DNA of 64,000 nucleotides from an uncultured Cryomorphaceae bacterium (GCA_937120475.1 CAKZJV010000007.1:946068-1010067); one strand, 5' to 3'; positions 1 through 9,465 are shown, numbered from the stretch's first letter. Notes: a model not told the origin generated them from the sequence alone. Numbers and translations: made by a program.

Positions 1-8
1 ATACCTTA

Positions 9-803
9 ATGGAAGCAGAAAAAATAAACGTACCCACCATGGCTGAAATGATGTCGGCCGGCAAAAAACCGGACGTATTGTTTTGGGTGGGCTGTGCCGG
101 AAGCTTTGACGACAGAGCTAAAAAAATCACCAAGGCTTTTGTTAAAATCCTCAGTAAAGCGGGAATTGAATTTGCCGTACTGGGTGCTGAGGAAAGTTGC
201 ACCGGTGACCCCGCTAAAAGAGCCGGTAATGAGTTTGTATTTATGATGCAGGCCATGCAAAATATTCAGGTATTGAATGGTTACGAGGTTACGCGAATTG
301 TAACTACCTGCCCCCATTGTTTCAATACCCTCAAAAATGAATACCCTGAACTGGGTGGAAACTATGAGGTAATGCACCACACCAGCTTTATCAATAAGTT
401 GTTTAAAGAGGGGAAGCTAACTCTTGAAGGAGGTTCCTTTAAAGGGAAGCGCATTACTTTTCATGACCCTTGTTATTTAGGCCGTGGCAATGGCATTTAC
501 GAAGCTCCCCGTGAGCTTATCCGTAAACTGGATGCTGAACTGGTAGAGATGCGCAGATGTAAAAGCAACGGTCTTTGTTGTGGTGCCGGAGGGGCTCAAA
601 TGTTCAAGGAGCCCGAACCCGGAAACAAGGATATCAATATCGAACGCACGGAAGAAGCATTGGAAACCAAACCGGATGTAGTGGCTGCGGCCTGTCCGTT
701 TTGCAACACCATGATGACCGATGGCGTTAAGAACAGCGAACGCGAAGGTTCCCTTCCCGTTCTGGATTTAGCTGAGCTAATAGCAGAGGCCGGAGACCTC
801 TGA
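9..803 (+). CDS. (Fe-S)-binding protein with two CCG domains
   Basis: A 264-residue cytosolic protein of the heterodisulfide reductase HdrB / GlpC / LutA type. Two cysteine-rich CCG modules are visible: the first around Cys29, Cys64 and Cys101-x-x-Cys104, the second with HDPCYLGRGNG (Cys155), Cys184 and the CCGAGG pair (Cys190-191), then ACPFC (Cys229/232). In the family such modules bind [4Fe-4S] clusters and pass electrons between flavin dehydrogenases and carriers. In Bacteroidota a protein of this size usually follows a longer Fe-S/membrane partner, which would lie left of the window; that is inference. The ATG eight bases into the window gives the expected full length, so the gene looks complete. 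The exact electron donor and acceptor cannot be told from sequence. Confidence 0.85.
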   Translation: MEAEKINVPTMAEMMSAGKKPDVLFWVGCAGSFDDRAKKITKAFVKILSKAGIEFAVLGAEESCTGDPAKRAGNEFVFMMQAMQNIQVLNGYEVTRIVTTCPHCFNTLKNEYPELGGNYEVMHHTSFINKLFKEGKLTLEGGSFKGKRITFHDPCYLGRGNGIYEAPRELIRKLDAELVEMRRCKSNGLCCGAGGAQMFKEPEPGNKDINIERTEEALETKPDVVAAACPFCNTMMTDGVKNSEREGSLPVLDLAELIAEAGDL

Positions 804-824
804 GTATAATTGAAAATCATTAAA

Positions 825-1316
825 ATGTACGTTGAATTTGATGAAATGCCGGATTCCGCAAGGGTTTGGATATTTCAAAGTACCAATCACATTGAAGTTG
901 AACAACTGGAAATGGTAAGTGCCCGCCTGTTGGGCTTTTTAGAAGGCTGGCAGGCACACGGCCAAAGTCTTAAAGCCTCTTTCCAGGTATTTTACGAACG
1001 CTTTATTGTAGTGGCCCTGGATGAAAAAAGCTACCAGGCTACCGGTTGCAGTATTGATAAGCTCACCCATATCATACTTTCCATGGAGCGTGATTTTAAG
1101 CTCACCCTGCTGGACCGTATGCAAATTGCCTATCGGGATGAAGGTCTCATTCATACCATGCCTATGGCGGCTTTCCGCAGTGCTTTGGAAAATGATGAGT
1201 TGGACGCGGAAACCATCGTATTCAATAACCTGGTGGAAACCAAGCAAGAGTTAAAAGACAAGTGGGAGGTTCCGGTGAGAAATAGCTGGCACAAACAAAT
1301 GCTGCCCGTGGCCTGA
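825..1316 (+). CDS. Conserved Bacteroidota protein (often mislabelled ABC transporter ATPase)
   Basis: A 163-residue soluble protein starting MYVEFDEMPDSARVWIFQS. I recognise the family from Bacteroidota genomes, where it is commonly named 'ABC transporter ATPase', yet no Walker A, signature or Walker B motif is present, so that name is unsupported. A TTG at 810 is in frame, but the ATG at 825 with an AAAA leader gives the family-typical N-terminus and is preferred. It follows the CCG protein by 21 bases and is probably co-transcribed with it. Its stop codon abuts the stop of the convergent phosphatase gene with no spacer. Function unknown. Confidence 0.75.
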   Translation: MYVEFDEMPDSARVWIFQSTNHIEVEQLEMVSARLLGFLEGWQAHGQSLKASFQVFYERFIVVALDEKSYQATGCSIDKLTHIILSMERDFKLTLLDRMQIAYRDEGLIHTMPMAAFRSALENDELDAETIVFNNLVETKQELKDKWEVPVRNSWHKQMLPVA

Positions 1317-2111
1317 TCAATGCATATGAGCCTGTATTTCCGCTAAAAAAGGCTCAAAAATACTTTTGCTCCCTGCGGCTATTTCACGGCCGAAGAGGTA
1401 ATCATTGGTTCCTGAATAATCCGTAACCTCACCCCCGGCTTCTTTTACCAAAAGGGCTCCGGCCGCCACATCCCAGGGGCTGAGTCCGTATTCAAAAAAA
1501 GCATCGAAACGGCCACAAGCTACGTAAGCGAGGTCCGTAGCTGCCGAACCGAGCCTGCGCACTCCCCTGGTCTTCTCAAAAAAGGAAGAAAGCAGGTTTA
1601 AAAAGGACTGTTTACGGTCAAAATCGTAATACGGAAAACCCGTGGCCAGCAGGGTATTCTTCAATTCGTGGTTGCTGTTAACTTGTATGGCTTTGCCATT
1701 CAGAAAAGCGCCTCCGTTTTTCCAGGCCGTAAAGCATTCGTTCTGGCCAATTTCCCACACCATACCACATACCAGTTCCTTATCTTCCATTAACGCTACA
1801 CTAATCGCAAAAATGGGTATGCCGTGCAAAAAATTTGTGGTTCCGTCTAAAGGGTCAATAATCCAGTTAAAACGTTGCCCTCTTTGGGTTTCAGTACCCT
1901 CTTCCGCAATAAAACCAGCTTCCGGAACAAGCTCCTTTAAACCGGTCACCAACATTTCTTCAGCTGTTTTATCTACATAGCTTACCAGGCTATTGAAATC
2001 CTTGAGTTCTATGTCGCTCTTGCTTACCTGTTCGCGATGGTTACGGATAAAAAGACTAACCGGTTTGGTAATTTCTACCAATGCCTGGGTGAGCTGTTGA
2101 TAATTGGTCAA
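1317..2111 (-). CDS. Inositol monophosphatase family protein (SuhB-like)
   Basis: 264 residues, the normal length for magnesium-dependent inositol-1-phosphatase / SuhB enzymes. The metal-binding signature DPLDGTTNF sits at residues 86-94 (Asp86, Asp89), preceded by Glu70-Glu71 (AEEGT); the second signature with Asp214 (SPWDVAAGALLVKEAGG) is intact, so the enzyme should be active on a sugar- or inositol-phosphate, or on PAP. It is the last gene of a minus-strand operon: its ATG overlaps the stop of the 100-aa gene by four bases (ATGA), indicating translational coupling. Exact substrate is not determinable because SuhB, CysQ and true IMPase share these motifs. Confidence 0.9.
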   Translation of the reverse strand: MTNYQQLTQALVEITKPVSLFIRNHREQVSKSDIELKDFNSLVSYVDKTAEEMLVTGLKELVPEAGFIAEEGTETQRGQRFNWIIDPLDGTTNFLHGIPIFAISVALMEDKELVCGMVWEIGQNECFTAWKNGGAFLNGKAIQVNSNHELKNTLLATGFPYYDFDRKQSFLNLLSSFFEKTRGVRRLGSAATDLAYVACGRFDAFFEYGLSPWDVAAGALLVKEAGGEVTDYSGTNDYLFGREIAAGSKSIFEPFLAEIQAHMH

Positions 2112-2410
2112 GGTAATATGGTTTTTTCGATCACCTCCATACGGTGCAGTATCGTAATACTGTTACAACACTCTTCAACCCGCCTTATCAACTTTCTGAT
2201 TTTTTTTGGAGGGCTTTCCAACATCTCCTCGTGCTGTTTTTTGGTATTCCAACTTACGTACGAAACAAAGGATATTTTAGACTCCTTGTGCAATATAGCA
2301 TGGTCCAGGGCACCCTCTTCCTTAAGCGACTTTACCAGGTCGTTCCACAACCGGATAAACTCCCGCTCAAAGATTGGATTTACGCGATAAAGCCGTAAGG
2401 TTACAAACAT
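2108..2410 (-). CDS. 100-aa protein, possible ABM-like ferredoxin fold
   Basis: A small soluble protein of 100 residues between mtaB and the phosphatase. It begins MFVTLRLYRVNPIFEREFIR, immediately after the mtaB stop codon (no spacer), and its end overlaps the phosphatase start by four bases. The pattern of an N-terminal strand, a helix containing a Trp, a central strand (ISFVSYVSW) and a second helix resembles dimeric alpha-beta-barrel (antibiotic biosynthesis monooxygenase-like) proteins, but similarity is by pattern only. The strict coupling on both sides argues for a real gene. Function unknown. Confidence 0.7.
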   Translation of the reverse strand: MFVTLRLYRVNPIFEREFIRLWNDLVKSLKEEGALDHAILHKESKISFVSYVSWNTKKQHEEMLESPPKKIRKLIRRVEECCNSITILHRMEVIEKTILP

Positions 2411-3751
2411 TTACGCTAAAATGGGTTCTACTTCTACATTACGGAACAGCACCGTGCCATCCTCATCAATTTTGTCCAGTTGTATGGTTTGCCGGGTATT
2501 AATCAATTCTGGGTTCCAAAGGGTTTTTACCTTCACGTAATTTTCGGTAAATCCCGTCATGTAACCTCCCTTGAAATTTCCTTCCAGAAGGATATCCCTG
2601 GTTTTCCCGAGTTGCGACTCGTAAAACGCCCTGCGCTTTTTAGCCGACAGCACCCTCAACATTTTGCTTCGCTTTTTACGAATACCATAATCCACTTTAC
2701 CAGCCATTTCAATGGCCGGTGTATTGTCGCGTTCACTATAAGTGAAAACATGAAGGTAGCTTACTTCCAGCTTATTGATAAAGTCATACGACTCCATAAA
2801 GCGCTCTTCCGTTTCACCAGGAAAGCCGGTAATCACATCCACACCTATACAGCAGTGTGGTATGAGCTCTTTAATACGTTCAACACGCTCCTGGTAAAGC
2901 TCGCGCTGGTAACGCCTGCGCATCAAACCCAATATTTCATTGGAGCCCGATTGTAAAGGGATATGAAAATGGGGTACAAAACGTTTGGATTGAGCTACAA
3001 AGCGAATGATATCGTCTTTCAGAAGATTGGGTTCGATGGACGATATCCGGAAACGGTCTATTCCCTCTACTTCGTCCAGTGCCTCAACCAGCTCCAGGAA
3101 AGTGTGTTCGTGTTTTTTATTCCCGAACTCCCCTTTTCCGTAATCACCGATGTTCACACCGGTCAATACAATTTCCTTAGCCCCTTCCTGCACGATCTTA
3201 CGAGCGTTGGCAATAACATTATCCAAGCTATCGCTGCGTGAAATACCACGGGCCAACGGTATGGTGCAATAGGTACATTTGTAGTCACATCCGTCCTGAA
3301 CCTTCAGGAAAGCCCGGGTACGGTCGCCAATGGAGTAGGAACCTACGTAAAAATCGGCTTCATCGATTTCACAGGAATGAACCTCTCCCATATCCTTTTT
3401 AGTGAGATCATACAGGTAATCGGTAATTTTGAATTTTTCAGTAGCTCCCAATACCAGGTCCACCCCATCTATGGCCGCGATTTCATCCGGTTTTAGCTGC
3501 GCATAGCAACCTACAATTATAACAAAGGCTTCCGGGTTAGATTCCATCGCTTTTTTTACCCAACTTCTGCATTCTTTATCTGCATTATGGGTAACCGAGC
3601 AGGTGTTGATTACATAAACATCAGCCGCCTCTTCAAAGGTTACCTGGTCAAAACCTCCTTTCTCGAAATCCCTTGCTATAGTGGAGGTTTCTGAGAAGTT
3701 AAGCTTACAACCCAAGGTATGAAAGGCTACTTTTCTGCCGTTGTTTTGCAT
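2411..3751 (-). CDS. mtaB: tRNA (N6-threonylcarbamoyladenosine(37)-C2)-methylthiotransferase MtaB
   Basis: 446 residues; a radical-SAM methylthiotransferase that adds the 2-methylthio group to t6A37 in tRNAs reading ANN codons. N-terminal UPF0004 domain with cluster cysteines Cys15 (TLGCKLN), Cys51 and Cys82; radical-SAM CDYKCTYC motif at Cys155, Cys159, Cys162; a TRAM-like RNA-binding tail at about 385-445. N-terminal TLGCKLNFSET is characteristic of MtaB rather than MiaB or RimO (which have TxGCqmN/LGCxKN forms). First gene of an operon with the 100-aa protein and the phosphatase. A promoter-like element lies five bases upstream of the ATG, so the mRNA may be almost leaderless. Confidence 0.92.
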   Translation of the reverse strand: MQNNGRKVAFHTLGCKLNFSETSTIARDFEKGGFDQVTFEEAADVYVINTCSVTHNADKECRSWVKKAMESNPEAFVIIVGCYAQLKPDEIAAIDGVDLVLGATEKFKITDYLYDLTKKDMGEVHSCEIDEADFYVGSYSIGDRTRAFLKVQDGCDYKCTYCTIPLARGISRSDSLDNVIANARKIVQEGAKEIVLTGVNIGDYGKGEFGNKKHEHTFLELVEALDEVEGIDRFRISSIEPNLLKDDIIRFVAQSKRFVPHFHIPLQSGSNEILGLMRRRYQRELYQERVERIKELIPHCCIGVDVITGFPGETEERFMESYDFINKLEVSYLHVFTYSERDNTPAIEMAGKVDYGIRKKRSKMLRVLSAKKRRAFYESQLGKTRDILLEGNFKGGYMTGFTENYVKVKTLWNPELINTRQTIQLDKIDEDGTVLFRNVEVEPILA

Positions 3752-3755
3752 GTGG

Positions 3756-3786
3756 CAAAGGTAATTACCAGCAGATCAGGGAACAA
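3756..3786 (-). promoter_or_regulatory. Bacteroidota-type promoter for mtaB
   Basis: On the minus strand: TTG (3784-3786), 20-base spacer, TACCTTTG (3756-3763). This matches the -33 TTG / -7 TAnnTTTG consensus used by Bacteroidota primary sigma factor. Placement predicts a start very close to the ATG at 3751. Confidence 0.5.
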
Positions 3787-3849
3787 GTGTATTTATGGCC
3801 TCTTTGAATTTTTCTATAACTCAAGGTTATATGGAAGAGTGCTGAATTT

Positions 3850-5814
3850 TTACAGAATTTTTTTTCGAAAATAATTGATTATACCTCCTTCAAGAATCAC
3901 CTCTACCTGCCTTTTACTCAGCGAATGTTTTACCTCTAATTCCAGTGTTCCTTTTTCCCCGAATACCTCCGCCAAGATGGGTTTATTACCACTTAATCCG
4001 GCCTTCAGGTTTTTCAATTGTATAATATCCCCCTGCCGTATTTTTTCATAATCGGCTGCATCGGTAAATTCCAAGGGTACAATTCCGAAGTTGGCCAGGT
4101 TTTGCCAGGCGATACGGGCATAACTTTTAGCAATAACCGCCACCTGACCCAAATATTTAGGTGCCAGAGCGGCATGTTCCCGGCTGCTACCCTGGGCATA
4201 GTTATCAGCCGCTACTACCACATGACCCCCAAACTCTTCTTTGGCCGCCATGGCACGATCGTAAAACGTTTCATCGATTACGGTGTAACAGTACTTGCTG
4301 ATTTCGGGAAGGTTGCTACGGAACGGTAAAACCTCAGCTCCCGCTTTCAGTATCTCATCGGTGGAGATATTATCACCCATTTTAAGCAATACGGGAACCT
4401 TTGCTTCATCTTGCAATGGTTTTAATTCAGGCAAGGTTTTAATATTGGGGCCCTTCTGCAGTTCTATCTTTTGCCCGTCTTCGGGCGGTGCCAGTAACAT
4501 GTCGGTATGAATTATTTCGGTTTCCGGCTGTTCAAAACGCGGGTAAGTACGCTTCATTTTGGTACTCAGGTCACGGGGATCGGTAATTTTCCCACTCAGG
4601 GCCGAAGCCGCTGCTGTTTCGGGGCTGCATAGATAAACCTGGTCGTCCTTGGTTCCGGAACGGTCAGGAAAATTACGTGGCATGGTACGCAGGCTTATTT
4701 TTCCCGAGGCCGGGGCTTGCCCCATTCCTATGCACCCCATACAACCACTTTGGTGAAAACGGGCTCCGGCTGTAATTAACTTGGCAAAAGACTTCAAGGG
4801 AATAAGATTTTGAATAACCTGCCGTGAAGTAGGATTAATGTCCAGGGAAACTTCCGGGCTTACGGTCTGTCCATCTATTATTTCCCCTACTATCCAAAAA
4901 TCACGTAAACCGGGATTGGCGGATGAACCAATTACCGCCTGGCTGATGGGTTTACCGGCTACTTCTGAAACAGGCACCACGTTGCCAGGGCTGGTGGGCT
5001 TGGCGATCAATGGTACCAGGTCATCCAACACAATTTCATCGTACATATCATATTCACAACCTTCATCAGCCACCAATTCACGCCAGTCATCCTCCCGTTT
5101 TTGTGCCTTCAGAAACCTCCTGGTTTCCTCGTCCGAGGGAAAAACGGTGGTAGTAGCACCCAGTTCTGCGCCCATATTGGCGATTACGTGCCGGTCCATG
5201 GCACTCAGCTCCTGCAAACCTTCTCCGTAATACTCAATTACCTTTCCTACGCCTCCTTTTACATCGTGCCTGCGCAACATTTCCAGGATAATATCCTTGG
5301 CACTTACCCAATCGGGCAGTTTCCCGCTAAGTTTAACACCCATTACCTGCGGCATTTTCACATAGTAGGGTTGTCCGGCAATGGCGGCTGCAACATCCAA
5401 ACCACCGGTGCCAATAGCCAACATACCCAATGATCCTGCTGCACAGCTGTGGCTGTCAGAACCCACCAGGGTTTTTCCCGGTTTGCCAAATCGTTCCATG
5501 TGTACAGGGTGACTTACTCCGTTACCCGGACGGCTAAACCAAAGGCCAAAACGTTGCGCAGCCGATTGCAGGAAAATATGATCATCGGCATTTTTATAAT
5601 CGGTTTGTAAAAGATTATGGTCCACGTACTGAACGGCAACTTCCGTTTTAGCCTTATCCAGGCCCATTGCTTCCAGTTCCAACTGTACCAGGGTACCAGT
5701 AGCATCCTGCAACAGGGCCTGATCTATCCGGATGCCGATTTCAGTACCGGGTTTCATCTCACCTTCCAGCAAATGTTCCTGAACTAGTTTTTGGGTAACG
5801 TTAAGTGCACTCAT
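3850..5814 (-). CDS. Aconitate hydratase
   Basis: 654 residues; converts citrate to isocitrate in the TCA cycle through a [4Fe-4S] cluster. Visible: SDSHSCAAGSLG with the first cluster cysteine, SGCMGCIGMGQ with the other two, the mitochondrial-like PRNFPDRSGT segment, and the C-terminal swivel domain with GSSREHAALAP. The sequence fits the shorter aconitase branch (about 640-660 aa) found in Bacteroidota. The reading frame stays open to 6027, but the extra 71 residues have no family resemblance; the ATG at 5814 (MSALNVTQKLVQEHLLEG) matches the family start. Single-gene unit, no partner next to it. Whether it also takes 2-methylcitrate is unknown. Confidence 0.9.
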   Translation of the reverse strand: MSALNVTQKLVQEHLLEGEMKPGTEIGIRIDQALLQDATGTLVQLELEAMGLDKAKTEVAVQYVDHNLLQTDYKNADDHIFLQSAAQRFGLWFSRPGNGVSHPVHMERFGKPGKTLVGSDSHSCAAGSLGMLAIGTGGLDVAAAIAGQPYYVKMPQVMGVKLSGKLPDWVSAKDIILEMLRRHDVKGGVGKVIEYYGEGLQELSAMDRHVIANMGAELGATTTVFPSDEETRRFLKAQKREDDWRELVADEGCEYDMYDEIVLDDLVPLIAKPTSPGNVVPVSEVAGKPISQAVIGSSANPGLRDFWIVGEIIDGQTVSPEVSLDINPTSRQVIQNLIPLKSFAKLITAGARFHQSGCMGCIGMGQAPASGKISLRTMPRNFPDRSGTKDDQVYLCSPETAAASALSGKITDPRDLSTKMKRTYPRFEQPETEIIHTDMLLAPPEDGQKIELQKGPNIKTLPELKPLQDEAKVPVLLKMGDNISTDEILKAGAEVLPFRSNLPEISKYCYTVIDETFYDRAMAAKEEFGGHVVVAADNYAQGSSREHAALAPKYLGQVAVIAKSYARIAWQNLANFGIVPLEFTDAADYEKIRQGDIIQLKNLKAGLSGNKPILAEVFGEKGTLELEVKHSLSKRQVEVILEGGIINYFRKKIL

Positions 5815-6364
5815 AAAGGATAAATTAATTAAACTGCAGTCTTCCCTAAATTGACAGAAAAGCTTTGTTGATTGTTTAAACTGACTCGTTGTTATACAGA
5901 AAGATATGTCGAATTCTCTGGAAAGCTTATGGGCTTTTAAAAAAGCCTCGGCATTATAAACAGTTAAACTAAGGACAGCCACAAAAAACCGCTGATAGCG
6001 TGACAAAAGCGTGGACATCGTTTTCAACCTACTTTAAAACAAGAGGTTAGCATCACTCTCACTATGCTCCAAAGAAGCTAGGTTTACAAATTAAACCCAG
6101 GAAAATCCAACCAGTAGATGATGCTCCCATGTCCAACTAAAGTGTAACTAACGATCCAATACAAGCGGGGTGTTCCTAATGGTAATTCCAATCCCCACGT
6201 TAATTCCGTAGGTACTTCACCATTGGTTCCGCAGCCATGCACCTAAGCGAAAGCAAACGCCTGATTTAATAAGCTCGTGGTGCTTTTAAAACCGCTGTTT
6301 TTAAAAAAATGTAATTTTAGAGCATTGGGTAAAAAATAAAAGGGGAAAAATTTAGCAGGTTTAA
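5815..6364. other. 550-base gene-free stretch between aconitase and PAS kinase
   Basis: Divergent intergenic region. The part next to aconitase carries a six-base-pair hairpin (5932-5937 with 5942-5947, loop TAAA) lying in the putative aconitase leader; it might be a regulatory structure but is weak. The remainder has no tRNA, no repeat and no convincing small ORF. No strong -33/-7 pair was found for the kinase. Confidence 0.5.
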
Positions 6365-8185
6365 ATGGGTATATCAAAATATTATGGCTTTTGGGAGGCT
6401 ATTTTAAGAGACGGTGTTTGGTTTTTTGCCGGGCCGTTTTTTTCAACCCTGGGTCATAGTGTTAAGCCGGGTGAATATTTTCATGAGCTAAACCAGTTCC
6501 TCGCCCCCGACCATCACCGGGAGTTTATCGAATTCTTAGGTTCTTTTTCGCAAAAACCCAAAAATGCGGTACTGGAAAGTGAATGTTTTTGGCTTACCGC
6601 TAAAGGTGAGATGATACCCACTTATATTTCAGGCCAGGTTACTGAATGGCAGGGAAACCAAGCTTTACGGCTCAATTTCTACACTCGTGAGGCCACTGTT
6701 TGGAACGACCTTCCCGAACATGTACAACTGGCTCATGAGCAATTTCAAAATGCTTTTAAATATTCCGCTATCGGCCTGGCTTTGGTATCTCCAAAAGGCC
6801 AATGGTTGAGGGTAAATAAAAGGGTTTGCGAGATTGTGGGCTACTCAGAAGAGGAACTTCTGAAAATTACCTTTCAGGACATTACCCATCCCGATGATTT
6901 GAATATTGACCTGGATGGAGTTCATAAATTATTGACTGGTGAAATCGATTCTTACCAAATCGAGAAACGCTATATCAATAAGCAGGGCCAGGTTATATGG
7001 GTACTGCTCAGCGTTTCGCTGGTACGTGACCGAAGGAATGAACCCTTGCATTTCATCTCACAGATACAAGACATCAGTAAGCGAAAACGTTCTGAAATCG
7101 AACTCAAAGACCGGGATGCGCTTCTCTCCAAACTCTCACAACAGGTGCCGGGCAGTATATATCAGTATAAGTTGGAGGCCGATGGCTCCTCACGTTTCCC
7201 CTTTGCCAGTGAGGGTATTTGGGATGTGTACGAACTGTCTCCGCGTGATGTTGAAGAAGATGCCTCTGCGATGTTCAAGCGTTTTCACCCGGATGATTAT
7301 AGCGGAATCATAGCTTCCTTAAAGGAATCGGAAAAAAATTTAACACAATGGAATCATGACTACCGGGTAGTCCTGCCTAAAAAAGGCATTCGTTGGCTGA
7401 ACGGTTCGGCCCACCCTGAGCGTACGATTGACGGAGGCACTATGTGGCACGGCTACATCAACGATATTACCGATTATAAGGCTAAAGAAGGTGAACTTCG
7501 GCACAGCCTGGACATTATCAGCGAGCAAAACAAGCGACTGCTGAATTTTGCCCATATCGTTTCCCACAACCTCCGCTCCCACTCCGGTAATATTGAAATG
7601 ATATTGACCCTGCTGGACAACACCAAAGACCCGGACGAACGTGAAAACCTGGTGGGAAGCTTACACCAGATTTCAGGAAACCTCAGTGAAGCAATTGTCC
7701 ATCTCAACGAAGTGGTTTCTATACAAACTGAGATTAATCAACAAAGGGAAAAATTGAACCTGTATAACTATGTTGAGAAAACGCTGAATATTTTAGCCGG
7801 TGAAATTCAGTCCGTAAATGCGCAGGTTCAAAATAAGGTTTCTCCCAGGGCCCATATTCTTTATAACCCCGCCTATTTGGAGAGCGTGCTTTTGAACTTT
7901 GTTTCGAATGCTATTAAATACCGCCATCCGGAACGGACACCCGAAGTTACCATTGCCTATAATCCGGAAGAACAGCTGCTGACTATTGAGGATAATGGAT
8001 TGGGAATAGACCTTAAAAAGCACCAGGCTAAATTATTTGGTATGTATAAAACCTTCCATCGCAATAAAGATTCCCGGGGAATCGGTTTGTTTATCACCAA
8101 AAGCCAGGTGGAGAGTATGGGAGGCAAAATTGAAGTTCAAAGTGAAGTAAACCAGGGAACTTCTTTCCACATTACCTTAGGGTAA
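6365..8185 (+). CDS. Soluble PAS-domain sensor histidine kinase
   Basis: 606 residues without signal peptide or membrane segment, so probably a cytoplasmic sensor. Residues 1-115 form a divergent PAS-like region; a canonical PAS domain with PAC tail covers about 123-245 (FKYSAIGLALVSPKGQWLRV, ending FISQIQDISKRKRSE), a third PAS about 255-385. The dimerisation/phosphoacceptor helix is the SHNLRSH type with His401, followed by the HATPase: N-box NFVSNAIKY, G1 DNGLGID, G2 GIGLFITK. SHNLR kinases are common in Bacteroidota and often orphan. No response regulator is adjacent. Ligand and output are unknown. Confidence 0.88.
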   Translation: MGISKYYGFWEAILRDGVWFFAGPFFSTLGHSVKPGEYFHELNQFLAPDHHREFIEFLGSFSQKPKNAVLESECFWLTAKGEMIPTYISGQVTEWQGNQALRLNFYTREATVWNDLPEHVQLAHEQFQNAFKYSAIGLALVSPKGQWLRVNKRVCEIVGYSEEELLKITFQDITHPDDLNIDLDGVHKLLTGEIDSYQIEKRYINKQGQVIWVLLSVSLVRDRRNEPLHFISQIQDISKRKRSEIELKDRDALLSKLSQQVPGSIYQYKLEADGSSRFPFASEGIWDVYELSPRDVEEDASAMFKRFHPDDYSGIIASLKESEKNLTQWNHDYRVVLPKKGIRWLNGSAHPERTIDGGTMWHGYINDITDYKAKEGELRHSLDIISEQNKRLLNFAHIVSHNLRSHSGNIEMILTLLDNTKDPDERENLVGSLHQISGNLSEAIVHLNEVVSIQTEINQQREKLNLYNYVEKTLNILAGEIQSVNAQVQNKVSPRAHILYNPAYLESVLLNFVSNAIKYRHPERTPEVTIAYNPEEQLLTIEDNGLGIDLKKHQAKLFGMYKTFHRNKDSRGIGLFITKSQVESMGGKIEVQSEVNQGTSFHITLG

Positions 8186-8262
8186 AAACCCCCTTCAAAA
8201 TCTTTTTTCTCCAACCCTCGTATATCCCTCTCCTGTGCTTAGCTGCGTATCCAAGCCCTGAA

Positions 8263-8297
8263 TTTTTAGTGAAAGGCCCTTATTTTTTAGTGAAAGG
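8263..8297 (+). repeat. Direct repeat TTTTTAGTGAAAGG x2
   Basis: Two identical 14-base copies at 8263-8276 and 8284-8297, start-to-start distance 21 bases (two helical turns), in the 232-base gap between the PAS kinase and the epimerase. Could be a dimeric operator or a short duplication. A variant (TTTTTAGTGAAGG) occurs at about 15857. Confidence 0.5.
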
Positions 8298-8417
8298 AAT
8301 TTAGGCTGGTTAGCAAGCTGAGAATTCCAATTATCTTTATACAAACATTTTTTAATGTTATATTCTGATTATCAGTTTGTAAAATTATTCCTAAACTAAC
8401 AGTTAAATCTCGGCTCT

Positions 8418-9419
8418 ATGAAGAGAATTCTGGTATTGGGAGGCACCTCTTTCATTGGCCGGCACTTTACCCAGGCTTTATTAAGCTCTAGAGAGTATAG
8501 AATTACCCTCTTCAACCGGGGTCAAACCAATCCCGGACTTTTTACTGATGTCCATTATATTCAAGGAGACCGTTCCAAACCACAGGACCTGAAACAATTA
8601 TCCACCAAAAAATGGGATTACGTTGTAGATTTTTCCACTTATTTTCCGGAACAACTTAAGCTTACACTGGATAATATTCATATTCAAAATACCGGGCTTT
8701 ATATTTTTATTTCCACGTGTTCGGTATATCAGGCCGACTCACCCAACCTGATACTCCGCAATGAAGAGGCCGCCCTAAAATCAACCCAAAATGTGGATCT
8801 GCATAAGGATGTTACGGAAACCTACGGTGAACGAAAAGTAGCCTGTGAGCGGATTTTGAGAAAATCCGGTTTACCGGCCCTTATTTTCAGACCAGCCCTG
8901 GTTTATGGTTCCTATGATCCCACCGACCGGCTATATTACTGGTTGTATCACATAAAACAAGGTGGGCTTTTAATGATACCGGACCAGGGCCAGCGTTTTT
9001 TCTCAGTCACCTATGTGCATGACCTGGTTGCCACCTTAATGCATTCCCTCGAAAAAAAGCCGGGGCAAAACCTCTATAATGTGGTAAGTACGCCTATGCT
9101 GAACATCCGAAAGATCATTGATGCGGTTTCGCCCATATTGAACCGCCATTCTATGATACTTAATGCACCACCTGCCTTTTTACATATGGAAGGCGTAAAG
9201 CAGTGGACCGATATGCCTCTTTGGATTGATGGAGACCATTGCACCTTTAACGCCAACCGCTGGCAGCAGGATTTTAAAATTACACCTACCAACTTTGAAA
9301 AAGGCTTACTGGAAACCCTGGGTTATTATACCGAAATAGGATGGCCGGTACCAAAATCGGGAATGAGCCCCAAACGCAGGGAAAACTTACTCAATAAGCT
9401 TCGGCAAAGCATGCTTTAA
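8418..9419 (+). CDS. NAD-dependent epimerase/dehydratase (extended SDR)
   Basis: 333 residues. N-terminal Rossmann motif GGTSFIGRHF (residues 8-17), a GDR segment after strand 3, an STCSVY serine region and YGERKVACE, giving the YxxxK-like catalytic pair of the extended short-chain dehydrogenase/reductase superfamily. The GGTxFIG variant and overall layout resemble the CSP41/isoflavone-reductase-like branch of epimerases, whose substrates in bacteria are mostly unknown. Monocistronic; ends 25 bases before a shared hairpin terminator. Acts on a nucleotide sugar or other NAD(P)-linked substrate, not determinable here. Confidence 0.85.
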   Translation: MKRILVLGGTSFIGRHFTQALLSSREYRITLFNRGQTNPGLFTDVHYIQGDRSKPQDLKQLSTKKWDYVVDFSTYFPEQLKLTLDNIHIQNTGLYIFISTCSVYQADSPNLILRNEEAALKSTQNVDLHKDVTETYGERKVACERILRKSGLPALIFRPALVYGSYDPTDRLYYWLYHIKQGGLLMIPDQGQRFFSVTYVHDLVATLMHSLEKKPGQNLYNVVSTPMLNIRKIIDAVSPILNRHSMILNAPPAFLHMEGVKQWTDMPLWIDGDHCTFNANRWQQDFKITPTNFEKGLLETLGYYTEIGWPVPKSGMSPKRRENLLNKLRQSML

Positions 9420-9443
9420 CTTGTGTTGGACCTCATAAAAAAC

Positions 9444-9465
9444 AAAAGAGGCCGAAGCCCCTTTT
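9444..9465. terminator. Bidirectional hairpin terminator
   Basis: Stem 9444-9452 with 9457-9465 (one A/C mismatch), loop CGAA, flanked by A-rich on the left and T-rich on the right arms (AAAAG...CTTTT). Lies between convergent units: the epimerase ending at 9419 and the small ORF ending at 9493. Confidence 0.65.

Noticed and set aside
825-1316. ABC transporter ATPase
   Set aside because: The family is often named so, but no nucleotide-binding motifs are present.
5815-6027. 71-residue N-terminal extension of aconitase
   Set aside because: The frame is open but the sequence has no family resemblance; ATG 5814 gives the expected start.
5815-6364. tRNA or riboswitch in the long gap
   Set aside because: No cloverleaf or conserved aptamer core could be traced on either strand.
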